Source: Micromonospora sp. NBC_01699 (GTDB lineage: Bacteria > Actinomycetota > Actinomycetes > Mycobacteriales > Micromonosporaceae). Taken from it: 64,000 bases of DNA. Of the stretch, positions 27,353 through 35,495 are shown in pieces (the stretch's first letter is position 1; every line of letters starts with the position of its first letter). The notes beneath the pieces were generated by a model. That model saw only the letters and a list, made by a program, of their open reading frames with translations, was not told the DNA's origin and made no database searches. Where the stretch lies: positions 2,666,001 through 2,730,000 of the forward strand of contig NZ_CP109199.1 of NCBI RefSeq assembly GCF_036250065.1, read 5' to 3'. The position numbers and the translations under genes are program-made.

Positions 27353-30300
27353 ATGGCTCACGAACGCCATTTCCAACTGTCCCGATCGGTCGGGCGACGT
27401 CGTCCCGACCCCGACGACCCGTCCCCCCGCGTACTCCGGTCGTCGCGTCGCGGCGCCGGTCCGTTCCGCCGCGCGGTCGCCCTGGCGTCGGGCGCCGTAC
27501 TCACGCTCGGTCTGCTGACCACGCCGGTATCCGCCGCCCCGGATCCGGGTGTCGGCGGGACCTCGGTGGCACCCGCCTGGGGCGGCCAGGTGGTGAACGT
27601 GCTGGTCTTCCACGGGCCGGCGGCATCGCAGGACGACCCGGTCGTCAAGGCCGTCAACGCCATCCGGAAGCTCGGTAGCGAGAACGGCTTCTACGTCCAC
27701 GACTCCGACGACCCGTCGGTGTTCACCGCCGACAACCTGGACCGCTACCGCAGCGTGGTGTTCCTGTCGGCCAACGGGGTGACGCTGAACGACGCGCAGG
27801 AGGCGGCGTTCCAGGCGTACGTCAAGGGCGGCGGCGGGTTCGTCGGCATCCACGACGCCGCCCGCGCGCAGCCCAGCTCGGAGTGGTTCACCGGTCTGAT
27901 CGGCACCCGCCCGGCGGCGAGCCTGCCGAACGCCGAGAAGATCCAGAGCGTCACGGCCAGCGGAGCCAACCCGCCCAACGAGGGCGAGGGCAACCTGATC
28001 GACGGCTCGACCGGCACCAAGTGGCTGACCCGCACGCCGACGGGTTGGGTCGCGGCCAAGCTCGCCGCGCCGAAGGCAATCGCCCAGTACGCCCTGACGT
28101 CGGCGAACGACTTCCAGGGGCGGGACCCGAAGGACTGGACCCTCCAGGGGTCGACGGACGGGACCAGCTGGACGAACCTGGACACCCGCAGCGGCGAGAC
28201 GTTCTCGGGGCGGTTCCAGACCAAGCAGTACACGTTCGCCAACACCACGGCCTACCAGCACTACCGGCTGAACATCACCGCGAACAGCGGTGAGCCGCTG
28301 ATCCAGCTCGCCGAGCTGTGGCTGATCGGCCCGGACGCGGGGCCGGCGCCGGAGAACACGGTGCAGCAGGCGGTGGTGGACGTCGTCGACCGGCAGCACC
28401 CGGCGAACGAGGGTCTGCCGCTGAACTGGACCCGGTCGGACCAGTGGATCAACTGGAACCCGAGCCCGGTCGGCCGGGTACACACGGTCGCCCAGGTCCA
28501 GGAGAAGTCGTACAACCCGGGGCTGGCCGGCAACGGCGCCTTCCACCCGATCTCCTGGTGTCGGGACTACGACGGTGGTCGGTCGTTCTACACCGGCATG
28601 GGTCGTACCGAGGCCAGCTACACCACCGACACGCAGTTCCGCAGCCACCTGCTCGGTGCGATCCAGTGGACCACCGGCACGGTCCGGGGCGACTGCCAGG
28701 CGACCATCGCGTCGAATTACAAGATCGAGCGGCTGACCGCCACCAACCAGACCGGTCAGCTCGACCAGATCGGCGAGCCGCACGGCCTGACCATCGCTCC
28801 CGACGGCAAGGTCTTCTACATCGGCAAGGCCGCCTGCGCCACCGGGCCGGTCGCCGACTGGGCCAACCCGAACGTGGGTCTGGGATGCGGCACGATCCAC
28901 CAGTGGGACCCGACGAACAAGCAGGTCAAGCTGCTGACCACGCTCAAGGTGATGGGCAACCGGGGCAGCGGCAGCGAGCTGGTGAAGAACGAGGAGGGTC
29001 TGGTCGGCATCACGCTCGACCCGAACTTCGCCGAGAACGGCTGGTTCTACGTCTACTGGATGCCGCACGAGTCGATCGACCGGGAACGGCGGGTCGGCGA
29101 GCGTACGGTTTCCCGGTTCACGTACGACCACGCGCAGCAGACGATCGACCAGGGCACCCGCAAGGACCTGCTGAACTGGGAGACCCAGATCCACAGCTGC
29201 TGTCACGCCGGTGGCGGGATGACCTTCGACGAGTCCGGCAACCTCTACATCGGCAGTGGTGACAGCAACTCCTCCGGTGGTTCGGACGGTTACTCCGGGA
29301 ACAACTGGACCCAGGAGTACGCCGGCATCTCGTTCCAGGACGCCCGCCGTACGTCGGGTAACACGAACGACCTCAACGGCAAGATCATCCGGATCCACCC
29401 GGAGGCCGACGGGACCTACACGATCCCCGAGGGCAACCTGTTCACCGGTCAGGAACAGGGCGGCGGCAAGACCCGCCCGGAGATCTACGTGATGGGCGTA
29501 CGCAACATCGCCCGGATCGCCTGGGACCCGGTGAACGACTGGCTGACCGCCGCATGGGTCGGCCCGGACGCGGGTGCGCCGAGCCCGACCCTCGGCCCGG
29601 CGAAGTACGAGACCGCCACGATCATCACCTCGGCGGGCAACCAGGGCTGGCCGTACTGCATGGGCAACCGGCAGCCGTACCGGGACCGCAGCACCACCGA
29701 CGCCACCGTACTGACCGGCTGGTACGACTGCGACAACCTCAAGAACGAGTCGCCGCGCAACACCGGTCTGGTCAACATCCCGCCGGCCCGGGACAACATG
29801 ATCTGGTACTCGCCGCAGGGCGGTGGCCCGGTCTTCCCGAAGCGCACCGACGGCAGCAACCTGCCGACGTACGTGGCCAGTGAGTCGACGTTCACCCAGC
29901 CGTACCTCAGCGGTGGTGGCCAGGCCATCATGGACGGCCCGACCTACCAGCGGTCGAAGGTCGACGTGAACAGCGGCGTCGCCTGGCCGGCGTACTGGGA
30001 CAACAAGTGGTTCATCGGCGACCAGTCCAACTCCAACAACCGGATCGCCGTCACCGTCGACCCGAGCAAGGTCGAGCAGGCGGGGGCACCGGCGTTCGCC
30101 GAGGACCTGCGCAGCATCATCCAGGGCGGCAGCGGCACCACCCAGCTCCAGTCCTGGATGGATGCGAAGTTCGGCCCCGACGGCGCGCTCTACCTGCTCG
30201 ACTACGCCGGTGGCTTCTTCAGCCTGCACCAGAACCAGAAGCTGATCCGGATCACCTACCAGGGCGGTCAGGCCACCCCGAACCCGAGCCTGGCGACCGC

Positions 30301-31423
30301 GCAGTCGGTGGCGCCGAGCCAGCCGCGTACGGTCGCGTTCTCCGCCGCCAAGGTCGGCGGCGTGGCCTGGGAGTGGAACTTCGGCGACGGCAGCAAGGTC
30401 TCGACCGCGGCTCACCCGACGCACACCTACAAGCGGTACGGCACCTTCCAGGCAACGGTGAAGGTCACGTACGCCGATGGTGAGGTCGTCACCGGGACGG
30501 TCCCGGTCAACGCCGGTTGTGCGGCGGCCGACGCCCGGCCGACGGTCTGGATGCTGGACACCGACACCGCGGTGGTCAACCGCCAGGCCGGCGGCGGCTG
30601 CACGATCAACGACCTGATCGACGACGAGACCACCTGGCCGAACCGGGCCTCGTTCGTCACCCACCTCGACGCGGTCCTCGCCGAACTGAGCGCGGCCCAC
30701 GTCATCGACAACCGGGAGGCGACGCAGCTGCGCCGGGCCGGGACCCAGTCCCCGATCGGCGCCACCAACGGGTACGAGCCGATCTTCGACGGTTCGGCGA
30801 AGTCGCTCGCCGGTTGGCGGCAGGCACCCAGCGGGTCGTTCGCCCTGCGTCCCGACGGGACGATCCGCAGCTCCGGCGGCCTCGGCATGCTCTGGTACGC
30901 CGACCAGCAGCTCGCCGACTACTCGATCAAGGTGCAGTTCCGCGACATCTCCCCGGAGAACGTCCGGGCCAACAGCGGGATCTTCGTCCGGTTCCCGGAT
31001 CCGCGGACCCCGTTGGACCAGCGGCCGCCGGGCAGCTGTGGCACGGTCGGAAACGCCCGCAGTTCCCAGGCGTGGGTCGCGATCTACTGCGGCCACGAGA
31101 TCCAGATCTACGACGGCGAGACCGGTGAGCCGCAGAAGACCGGCTCGGTGTACAACTTCTCGCCGAACACGCTGGACCGGGCCGGGGCGACCCCGAAGAA
31201 CCAGTGGAACGACTACGAGGTACGCGTCATCGGCCAGCACTACACGATGATCCGCAACGGTGTGGTGATCAGCGAGTTCGACAACACGCCCGGTAAGCAG
31301 TCGTCCCGCCAGGGCGACCCGTCCACCGACCTGCGGCAGTTCCTCAGCGGTTTCGTCGGGTTGCAGAACCACGGCAACAACGACCTGATCGAGTTCCGCA
31401 ACATCAGGGTGCGCCAGCTCTGA
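27353..31423 (+). CDS. Secreted ThuA/F5-8C/PQQ-type sugar dehydrogenase/PKD/DUF1080 protein
   Basis: 1356 aa; strong RBS GGAGGAGGAG. The signal peptide ends about residue 61. The ThuA-like domain (80-445) is interrupted by a discoidin/F5-8C domain (~199-326). A GSDH-type beta-propeller follows (455-963) with the HSCCHAGGGMTFD motif, whose His is the likely catalytic base. Then come a PKD domain (987-1044, EWNFGDG, HTYKRYG), a helical linker (1056-1138, RPTVWML, CTINDLIDDE) and DUF1080 (1140-1356). Inferred activity: oxidation of an extracellular sugar at a PQQ or similar site, then cleavage by the DUF1080 3-keto-glycoside hydrolase-like domain. Confidence 0.9.
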   Translation: MAHERHFQLSRSVGRRRPDPDDPSPRVLRSSRRGAGPFRRAVALASGAVLTLGLLTTPVSAAPDPGVGGTSVAPAWGGQVVNVLVFHGPAASQDDPVVKAVNAIRKLGSENGFYVHDSDDPSVFTADNLDRYRSVVFLSANGVTLNDAQEAAFQAYVKGGGGFVGIHDAARAQPSSEWFTGLIGTRPAASLPNAEKIQSVTASGANPPNEGEGNLIDGSTGTKWLTRTPTGWVAAKLAAPKAIAQYALTSANDFQGRDPKDWTLQGSTDGTSWTNLDTRSGETFSGRFQTKQYTFANTTAYQHYRLNITANSGEPLIQLAELWLIGPDAGPAPENTVQQAVVDVVDRQHPANEGLPLNWTRSDQWINWNPSPVGRVHTVAQVQEKSYNPGLAGNGAFHPISWCRDYDGGRSFYTGMGRTEASYTTDTQFRSHLLGAIQWTTGTVRGDCQATIASNYKIERLTATNQTGQLDQIGEPHGLTIAPDGKVFYIGKAACATGPVADWANPNVGLGCGTIHQWDPTNKQVKLLTTLKVMGNRGSGSELVKNEEGLVGITLDPNFAENGWFYVYWMPHESIDRERRVGERTVSRFTYDHAQQTIDQGTRKDLLNWETQIHSCCHAGGGMTFDESGNLYIGSGDSNSSGGSDGYSGNNWTQEYAGISFQDARRTSGNTNDLNGKIIRIHPEADGTYTIPEGNLFTGQEQGGGKTRPEIYVMGVRNIARIAWDPVNDWLTAAWVGPDAGAPSPTLGPAKYETATIITSAGNQGWPYCMGNRQPYRDRSTTDATVLTGWYDCDNLKNESPRNTGLVNIPPARDNMIWYSPQGGGPVFPKRTDGSNLPTYVASESTFTQPYLSGGGQAIMDGPTYQRSKVDVNSGVAWPAYWDNKWFIGDQSNSNNRIAVTVDPSKVEQAGAPAFAEDLRSIIQGGSGTTQLQSWMDAKFGPDGALYLLDYAGGFFSLHQNQKLIRITYQGGQATPNPSLATAQSVAPSQPRTVAFSAAKVGGVAWEWNFGDGSKVSTAAHPTHTYKRYGTFQATVKVTYADGEVVTGTVPVNAGCAAADARPTVWMLDTDTAVVNRQAGGGCTINDLIDDETTWPNRASFVTHLDAVLAELSAAHVIDNREATQLRRAGTQSPIGATNGYEPIFDGSAKSLAGWRQAPSGSFALRPDGTIRSSGGLGMLWYADQQLADYSIKVQFRDISPENVRANSGIFVRFPDPRTPLDQRPPGSCGTVGNARSSQAWVAIYCGHEIQIYDGETGEPQKTGSVYNFSPNTLDRAGATPKNQWNDYEVRVIGQHYTMIRNGVVISEFDNTPGKQSSRQGDPSTDLRQFLSGFVGLQNHGNNDLIEFRNIRVRQL

Positions 31424-31430
31424 TTCGACC

Positions 31431-31468
31431 GGTGCCGGGTACGGGCGTTCACGCCCGTACCCGGCACC
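31431..31468. terminator. 17-bp stem terminator after the 1356-aa gene
   Basis: A perfect 17-bp inverted repeat with a TTCA tetraloop begins 8 bases past the stop at 31423. It is the strongest hairpin in the window. A second perfect 12-bp hairpin follows at 31489-31522. Confidence 0.85.
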
Positions 31469-31488
31469 GCCGCGTCGCCGCCCGTACC

Positions 31489-31522
31489 GACACCCATTCG
31501 TTCACGTGTACGAATGGGTGTC
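31489..31522. terminator. Second tandem hairpin
   Basis: GACACCCATTCG (31489-31500), a 10-nt loop and CGAATGGGTGTC (31511-31522). In tandem with the hairpin at 31431, it insulates the next gene at 31610. Confidence 0.6.
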
Positions 31523-31609
31523 GTGTCGTGCTGGCGATCGGGGCCGGGGCAACCTACGGTTTTGGCGGATCAGGGGTGCCGCCCGGCGGCCGGTCACGAG
31601 GGGGAGTCC

Positions 31610-31996
31610 ATGGCAGATGTGCAGGTCGGGGCCAGGGCGTCGGTGCCCCGGCGCCGGCAGGGAGTGACCGTCGGCTTCGTGGTCGACGGCACCGAGGGCC
31701 ACCTGGTGACGGCGGCGCTTCCCGACGGTCGGCTCAGTGACGTGCTGCTGTCGGTGGACAAGCAGGGTTCCACGCTCGCCGGCATGACCGAGGCCCTGTC
31801 CCTGGCGCTCACCACGGGGCTGCGGGCCGGGGCGCCCCTGTCGGCGTACGTCGAGGAACTGCGGGTGACCCGATACCCGCCGGCCGGTCCGACCGACGAC
31901 CCGGACATCCCGCGCACGACGTCGTTGGGGGACTACCTCGTACGGCGGTTGGACGTCGACTACCCGGCCGGTGTGCGCCGGTCCGAGCACCGGTGA
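31610..31996 (+). CDS. Stand-alone TSCPD domain (NrdJ C-terminus-like)
   Basis: 128 aa; RBS GGGGGA. The sequence GVTVGFVVDGTEGHLVTAAL, LSVDKQGSTLAGMTEALSLA, YVEELRVTRYPPAGPTDDPD and TSLGDYLVRRLDVDYPAG matches the TSCPD domain found near the C-terminus of B12-dependent class II ribonucleotide reductases. Here the catalytic domain is absent, so this is not a reductase. Stand-alone TSCPD proteins occur in actinobacteria; function unknown. Confidence 0.85.
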   Translation: MADVQVGARASVPRRRQGVTVGFVVDGTEGHLVTAALPDGRLSDVLLSVDKQGSTLAGMTEALSLALTTGLRAGAPLSAYVEELRVTRYPPAGPTDDPDIPRTTSLGDYLVRRLDVDYPAGVRRSEHR

Positions 31997-32029
31997 CGGT
32001 GTTCGGGTGAGCGGCGCCGGCAGTCGCGC

Positions 32030-32068
32030 CCGCACCGGAGGGCCGGTGATCGTGGCCCCCCGGTGCGG
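32030..32068. terminator. Bidirectional hairpin between convergent genes
   Basis: 15-bp arms (32030-32044 and 32054-32068, 14 of 15 paired) lie between the ends of the TSCPD gene and the SDR gene. Confidence 0.65.
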
Positions 32069-32073
32069 GTGGA

Positions 32074-32784
32074 TCAGCCGTTGACCGCCACGTGCGGGTA
32101 GAGCGTGGTGATCTCCGCCGCCAGGCCGTTCTTGACCATCCGGGTCCAGTCGTCGACGAGCACCTCGTGCCGGCCCGCCTCGACGCCGTCGATCGCCTGT
32201 CGGGCCACCTCGGTCGGGGTGGTCTTCGGGTCGGTCGGCGGCGCCCACCGCGCCGCCGGCTCGGTGTCGATCCAGCCGACGTGCAGGCCGGTCACGCCCA
32301 CACCGTGCGGGTGCAGGTCCTGCCGCAGCCCATTGGTCATCGACCACAGCGCCGCCTTGGACGCCGCGTACGCGCCGAGGGTCGCGTACCAGGACAGGGC
32401 CGTGTGGATGTTGAGCAGGTGGCCGCCGTTCGCGATCAGGCGGGGCGCGAGGGCCCGGGTCACCTGTAGTGGTCCGTAGAAGTTGATCTCGATTTCCCGC
32501 CGGATCTCGTCCAGGTCCCCGTTGAGGTAATCCGCGCCGAGCAGCACACCGGCGTTGTTGATCAGAAGATTGACGTCCGGGGCCTGCGCGGTCGCGGCGG
32601 CCACCGAGGCCGGGTCGGTGAGTTCCAACGTCAGCGGTACGACGTTCGGGTTGCTGATCGTCCTCGGGTCGCGGGCGGTGGCGTACACCTTGGCCGCCCC
32701 GCGCGCCAGCACCTCTTCGACCAGCGCCTTGCCGAGGCCGCGGCTGCCACCGGTGACGAACACCACTGAATCCTGGATCTTCAT
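32074..32784 (-). CDS. Short-chain dehydrogenase/reductase
   Basis: 236 aa from ATG at 32784 with GAAGGA upstream. Rossmann cofactor loop TGGSRGLGKA, NNAGV, and the catalytic site with Ser in HTALSWYAT and Tyr-x-x-x-Lys (YAASKAA). It lacks the Asp that selects NAD over NADP at the end of strand 2 (YATARDP), so NADP use is likely. It is divergent from the CGNR regulator across paired 21-bp sites, so it is probably its target. Confidence 0.9.
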   Translation of the reverse strand: MKIQDSVVFVTGGSRGLGKALVEEVLARGAAKVYATARDPRTISNPNVVPLTLELTDPASVAAATAQAPDVNLLINNAGVLLGADYLNGDLDEIRREIEINFYGPLQVTRALAPRLIANGGHLLNIHTALSWYATLGAYAASKAALWSMTNGLRQDLHPHGVGVTGLHVGWIDTEPAARWAPPTDPKTTPTEVARQAIDGVEAGRHEVLVDDWTRMVKNGLAAEITTLYPHVAVNG

Positions 32785-32819
32785 GTCGATTCCTTCGGGG
32801 GACGGGTTCCGCCATGCCT

Positions 32820-32888
32820 GACAGAACCAAAAGGTGTTTGCCTGTGTCGCCGATGCTAGCACCCGCCGACAGAACCAACTAGTGTTGG
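32820..32888. promoter_or_regulatory. Paired 21-bp operators between SDR and CGNR genes
   Basis: GACAGAACCAAAAGGTGTTTG (21 nt from 32820) and a related 21-mer from 32868 (starts GACAGAACCAACTAGTGTT) share 17 of 21 bases and lie 48 bases apart. The second forms an imperfect palindrome AACCAAC..GTGTTGG that ends 3 bases before the CGNR start codon. The layout suggests autorepression by the CGNR protein and control of the SDR gene. Confidence 0.7.
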
Positions 32889-32891
32889 GTT

Positions 32892-33473
32892 ATGTCATGG
32901 ATGGCGACCGGCCGGTACGGCGTACGGACGACCGACACGGGAGCCGTGTTGGTGCAGGAGTTGATCGGCACCCGCGCGGTGGAGGACGTACCGGACCTGT
33001 TGGCCGAGCGCGAGTCCGCGCGGGCGTGGTGGGACGAGAGTGTCCGCGGGTGGGCGGCGATGCGGGGGGTGACCGTTCCGGCGGGGGCGCTCTCGGATGA
33101 GGATGTGGCCGCTCTCCGTGAGCTACGGGCGACGTTCGATGCACTCCTCGCCCGTGACGGGAATGCGCCGGCGGTGGCGGCGGGGGTCACGGTGACGCTT
33201 GCGCTGGGGGACGACGGCCTGGTGCGACCGGTACCGACCGGTGATGGTTCCCGTTGGCTGGCGTCGGCCCTGTGGTCGGAGACACTGCTCGCCCAGCAGA
33301 CGGATGTCTGGTCCCGGATCAAGTTGTGCCGCAACGAAGACTGCCGTACGGCCTTCTACGACTCCTCGCGCAACCGCAGCGGTGTCTGGCACGACGTCAC
33401 CACCTGCGGCAACGTCGCCAACCTGCGGGCCTCCCGAGAACGCAAACGACGCCGATCGGCAGTAACCGACTGA
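32892..33473 (+). CDS. CGNR zinc-finger transcriptional regulator (ABATE domain)
   Basis: 193 aa. An N-terminal ABATE-type domain (1-~135) is followed by the CGNR zinc finger: LCRNEDCRTAFYDSSRNRSG, then TTCGNVANLRASRERKRR. The Cys pairs bind zinc and the basic end binds DNA. There is no Shine-Dalgarno before the ATG, and an operator abuts the start, which suggests a leaderless or tightly repressed transcript. Confidence 0.88.
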   Translation: MSWMATGRYGVRTTDTGAVLVQELIGTRAVEDVPDLLAERESARAWWDESVRGWAAMRGVTVPAGALSDEDVAALRELRATFDALLARDGNAPAVAAGVTVTLALGDDGLVRPVPTGDGSRWLASALWSETLLAQQTDVWSRIKLCRNEDCRTAFYDSSRNRSGVWHDVTTCGNVANLRASRERKRRRSAVTD

Positions 33474-33491
33474 TCCGCGTACGCGTAATTC

Positions 33492-33515
33492 CCGGCCCCC
33501 CGAAGCGCGGGCCGG
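33492..33515. terminator. Small hairpin between convergent genes
   Basis: CCGGCCC (33492-33498) pairs with GGGCCGG (33509-33515). A further GCCGGC-TGGT-GCCGGC follows at 33511-33526. It lies between genes ending at 33473 (+) and 33528 (-). Confidence 0.45.
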
Positions 33516-33527
33516 CTGGTGCCGGCT

Positions 33528-33944
33528 CTAGGCTTCCGGAGTGGACAGCCGTGCGCGCAGGCGCGGAGTGAGTTTGATTTCGTAAGGCAGGTCGCGAAGC
33601 TCGTCCGCGGTCGTCGAGAAGCCCATTTCCGTGAGGGTCGCGGCGAGCTGATGCCATGGGTGTTCCTCGTTCGACGTCTCCGCGTCGTCCGGCAGCACGA
33701 CGTTTCGAACGCTGCCCACCACCTGCTCCTCGTTCAGGTAAAGCGCAAGAGTGGCCGCGCCGCCGGTGGACGGCACGCTGGTCCACCCCAGTTCCCGCAG
33801 CAGTACAGGCTGCCCTTCGGAAAGCTTCGCAAACTCATCGACAGTGAAGTCGAGTCTGCTGTCCGGGTTCGCGCTCGCGCCGCCCGCAGAATGCAGGTCG
33901 CACAGCGCGTACAGGCCGACTATTCGAGTGGTCATGAGCAACAT
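33528..33944 (-). CDS. Protein of unknown function, lower GC than neighbours
   Basis: 138 aa (ATG 33944; an internal ATG at 33935 is also possible). It is acidic, with no signal peptide. It contains CDLHSAGGAS near the start and a mixed alpha/beta pattern (FAKLSEGQPVLLRELGW, LALYLNEEQVVGSVRNVVLP). No family was recognised. Codon use is less GC-biased than in the flanks, as in the adjacent secreted-protein gene, so this pair may have been acquired together. Confidence 0.55.
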   Translation of the reverse strand: MLLMTTRIVGLYALCDLHSAGGASANPDSRLDFTVDEFAKLSEGQPVLLRELGWTSVPSTGGAATLALYLNEEQVVGSVRNVVLPDDAETSNEEHPWHQLAATLTEMGFSTTADELRDLPYEIKLTPRLRARLSTPEA

Positions 33945-33965
33945 CCCGTGGGTGGCAAGCGAACC

Positions 33966-34013
33966 ACTCGGGGTACACTGTGACCAGTTGCAACGTCACA
34001 GCGTACCCCGAGT
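33966..34013. terminator. Long 19-bp inverted repeat
   Basis: ACTCGGGGTACACTGTGAC (33966-33984) and GTCACAGCGTACCCCGAGT (33995-34013) pair over 18 of 19 positions. The 10-nt loop itself contains GTTGCAAC. It lies 8 bases past the stop of the minus gene at 34022 and just before the gene at 33944, so it is either a terminator or a binding site for the downstream gene. Confidence 0.6.
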
Positions 34014-34021
34014 TGTTGCAA

Positions 34022-34621
34022 TCAGTTGACGACGCAGGCCAGGTTACGTGTCTCGGTAACAGCTTGCTCGCTCGAATCCACTTGGCCGATCAGATCGACG
34101 TCGATGCGACTCCGCCACGACACCTGAGCGGTACCCTGGCACGTTGCTCGCGCGTTCGCGCGGTTCGCGGATCCGCCACCGGCGTAAACGGGGCTCTTCT
34201 CGCCCTCGCCCTTGACTCGCCAACTGCCGTCGTCGTAGTACTCCTCAAGCCAGATCGTCACCTTCGCCCGCGTGCCTGCGGGGCAGTTGATGTTGCCCCA
34301 GTACCCGTGGCCGGTGGCATCGTTGCCGGTCTTGTGGACAAAGTCGCCGTCCGAAATGAACAAGCATCCGGCCTGCGCCAATACGTCGGCCGTGCTCAGG
34401 TCGCTGCCGCGTTCGCTCAACGGCGCAACTGCGGGACGGGCAGCCCGGGGTGCCGAGCCGTTGTCGGCAGCGGCAGGGGCCGCAGGCAGGACGGCAAGGG
34501 CGAAGAACACCCCGAGTGCCAAGGCGATTGATCGGCGCCAAGAAGGTGACGCAGCGGTGCCAGATGATCGTGCTCGCATGCTTCCCGTGTTCCCGGTGTT
34601 GTGCTTGGTGCTCTGTTTCAC
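34022..34621 (-). CDS. Secreted protein of unknown function
   Basis: 199 aa from GTG at 34621 (GAAGGGA upstream); ATG 34579 would give 185 aa. A long n-region precedes a hydrophobic core (SIALALGVFFALAVLPAAPA), cleaved near AAA-DN. The mature part has four cysteines (QAGCLFIS, INCPAGT, ATCQGT, NLACVV), probably two disulfides, and a beta-rich middle (AKVTIWLEEYYDDGSWRVKG). Family not recognised. Confidence 0.65.
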   Translation of the reverse strand: MKQSTKHNTGNTGSMRARSSGTAASPSWRRSIALALGVFFALAVLPAAPAAADNGSAPRAARPAVAPLSERGSDLSTADVLAQAGCLFISDGDFVHKTGNDATGHGYWGNINCPAGTRAKVTIWLEEYYDDGSWRVKGEGEKSPVYAGGGSANRANARATCQGTAQVSWRSRIDVDLIGQVDSSEQAVTETRNLACVVN

Positions 34622-34829
34622 GGCTGATCCCTTCTAGGTCTTCCGATGGAAAACAGGCTGAGCCGGTCCTGTGCCCCCGTGGGCTCAGCGAGACGCACGT
34701 ACCAGGAGCTGCTCACATCGTGTCGGCGTGGCCATGCGGATACCTTGGCTGAATCTTGAATCTCCTGGCGGGACGGGTGTGACGCCGCGAGGTTGGCGGC
34801 ACCGGTCGGCCGCGTGGCAGGCTACCCGG

Positions 34830-35351
34830 ATGAACGGGGCTGTGATCGACTACGGGTTGACGGACCGGGCGGCCCGACGGGTCACGTTGCGGCCGGTGGA
34901 CGACGAGAACTGGCGTGCGGTCGCCGACGTGGTGCCGCTCGACAACCAGCGCGAGTTCGTCGCGCCGTCGGCGGCCCGCTATCTGCTGCTCGGCATGCGG
35001 GAGGACGTCTGGCGGTCGTTCGCCGTCTACGCGGACGACGCGGTGGTCGGCCACGTCATGTGGGGGTACGACCGGGAGGACCGGACCTACTGGATCGGCG
35101 GCATGCTCATCGACGCGGCACACCAGGGCGGGGGACTCGGACGGGCCACCGTGCTGAGCCTGGTGCGCTGGCTGGTGGATCGCCCCGACTGTCCCGCCGT
35201 CCGCCTCTCCGTCGACCGGGCGAACACGGCGGCCCGCCGGCTCTACGCGTCCGTCGGATTCGCCGAACTGGAACCGGACGAGGATGGGGAGATCGTCGCC
35301 GAACTCACCCGCGACCGGGCCGGGTTCCCCTCGGGCGGCCCGAGCCGCTAG
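34830..35351 (+). CDS. GNAT-family N-acetyltransferase
   Basis: 173 aa from ATG 34830. It has the GNAT core: VTLRPVDDENWRAVADV at the start, strand 4 YWIGGMLIDAAHQGGGLGRA (acetyl-CoA pyrophosphate loop Q-x-x-G-x-G type) and NTAARRLYASVGFAEL at the end. It acetylates a small molecule, peptide or protein amine using acetyl-CoA. The pattern is close to spermidine/diamine-type acetyltransferases, but the substrate is not certain. Single gene, no clear RBS. Confidence 0.88.
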   Translation: MNGAVIDYGLTDRAARRVTLRPVDDENWRAVADVVPLDNQREFVAPSAARYLLLGMREDVWRSFAVYADDAVVGHVMWGYDREDRTYWIGGMLIDAAHQGGGLGRATVLSLVRWLVDRPDCPAVRLSVDRANTAARRLYASVGFAELEPDEDGEIVAELTRDRAGFPSGGPSR

Positions 35352-35406
35352 TCCTGCGCCTCCAGGGAGACCAACGTTCCAGGGTCGTACACCGTCCCTT
35401 GTGTGT

Positions 35407-35426
35407 GTACACCAAAAATGGTGTAC
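35407..35426. promoter_or_regulatory. Operator-like palindrome in a convergent gap
   Basis: GTACACCA-AAAA-TGGTGTAC is a perfect 8-bp inverted repeat, with another half-site GTACACC at 35388-35394. It lies between the ends of two convergent genes (35351 and 35496), where a regulatory site is not expected. Confidence 0.45.
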
Positions 35427-35495
35427 GAGATTGACGCGTGTGTGGGTCCGCCCGAGGTGTTCCGAACAGGTAACAAGCGGTATCGGGGCGACCGG

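Noticed and set aside
25784-31372. A 1862-codon open frame on the minus strand
   Set aside because: It is the antisense shadow of the ThuA/GSDH/DUF1080 and multicopper oxidase genes; high GC leaves the complementary frame open. It has no RBS and low-complexity V/R/G-rich composition.
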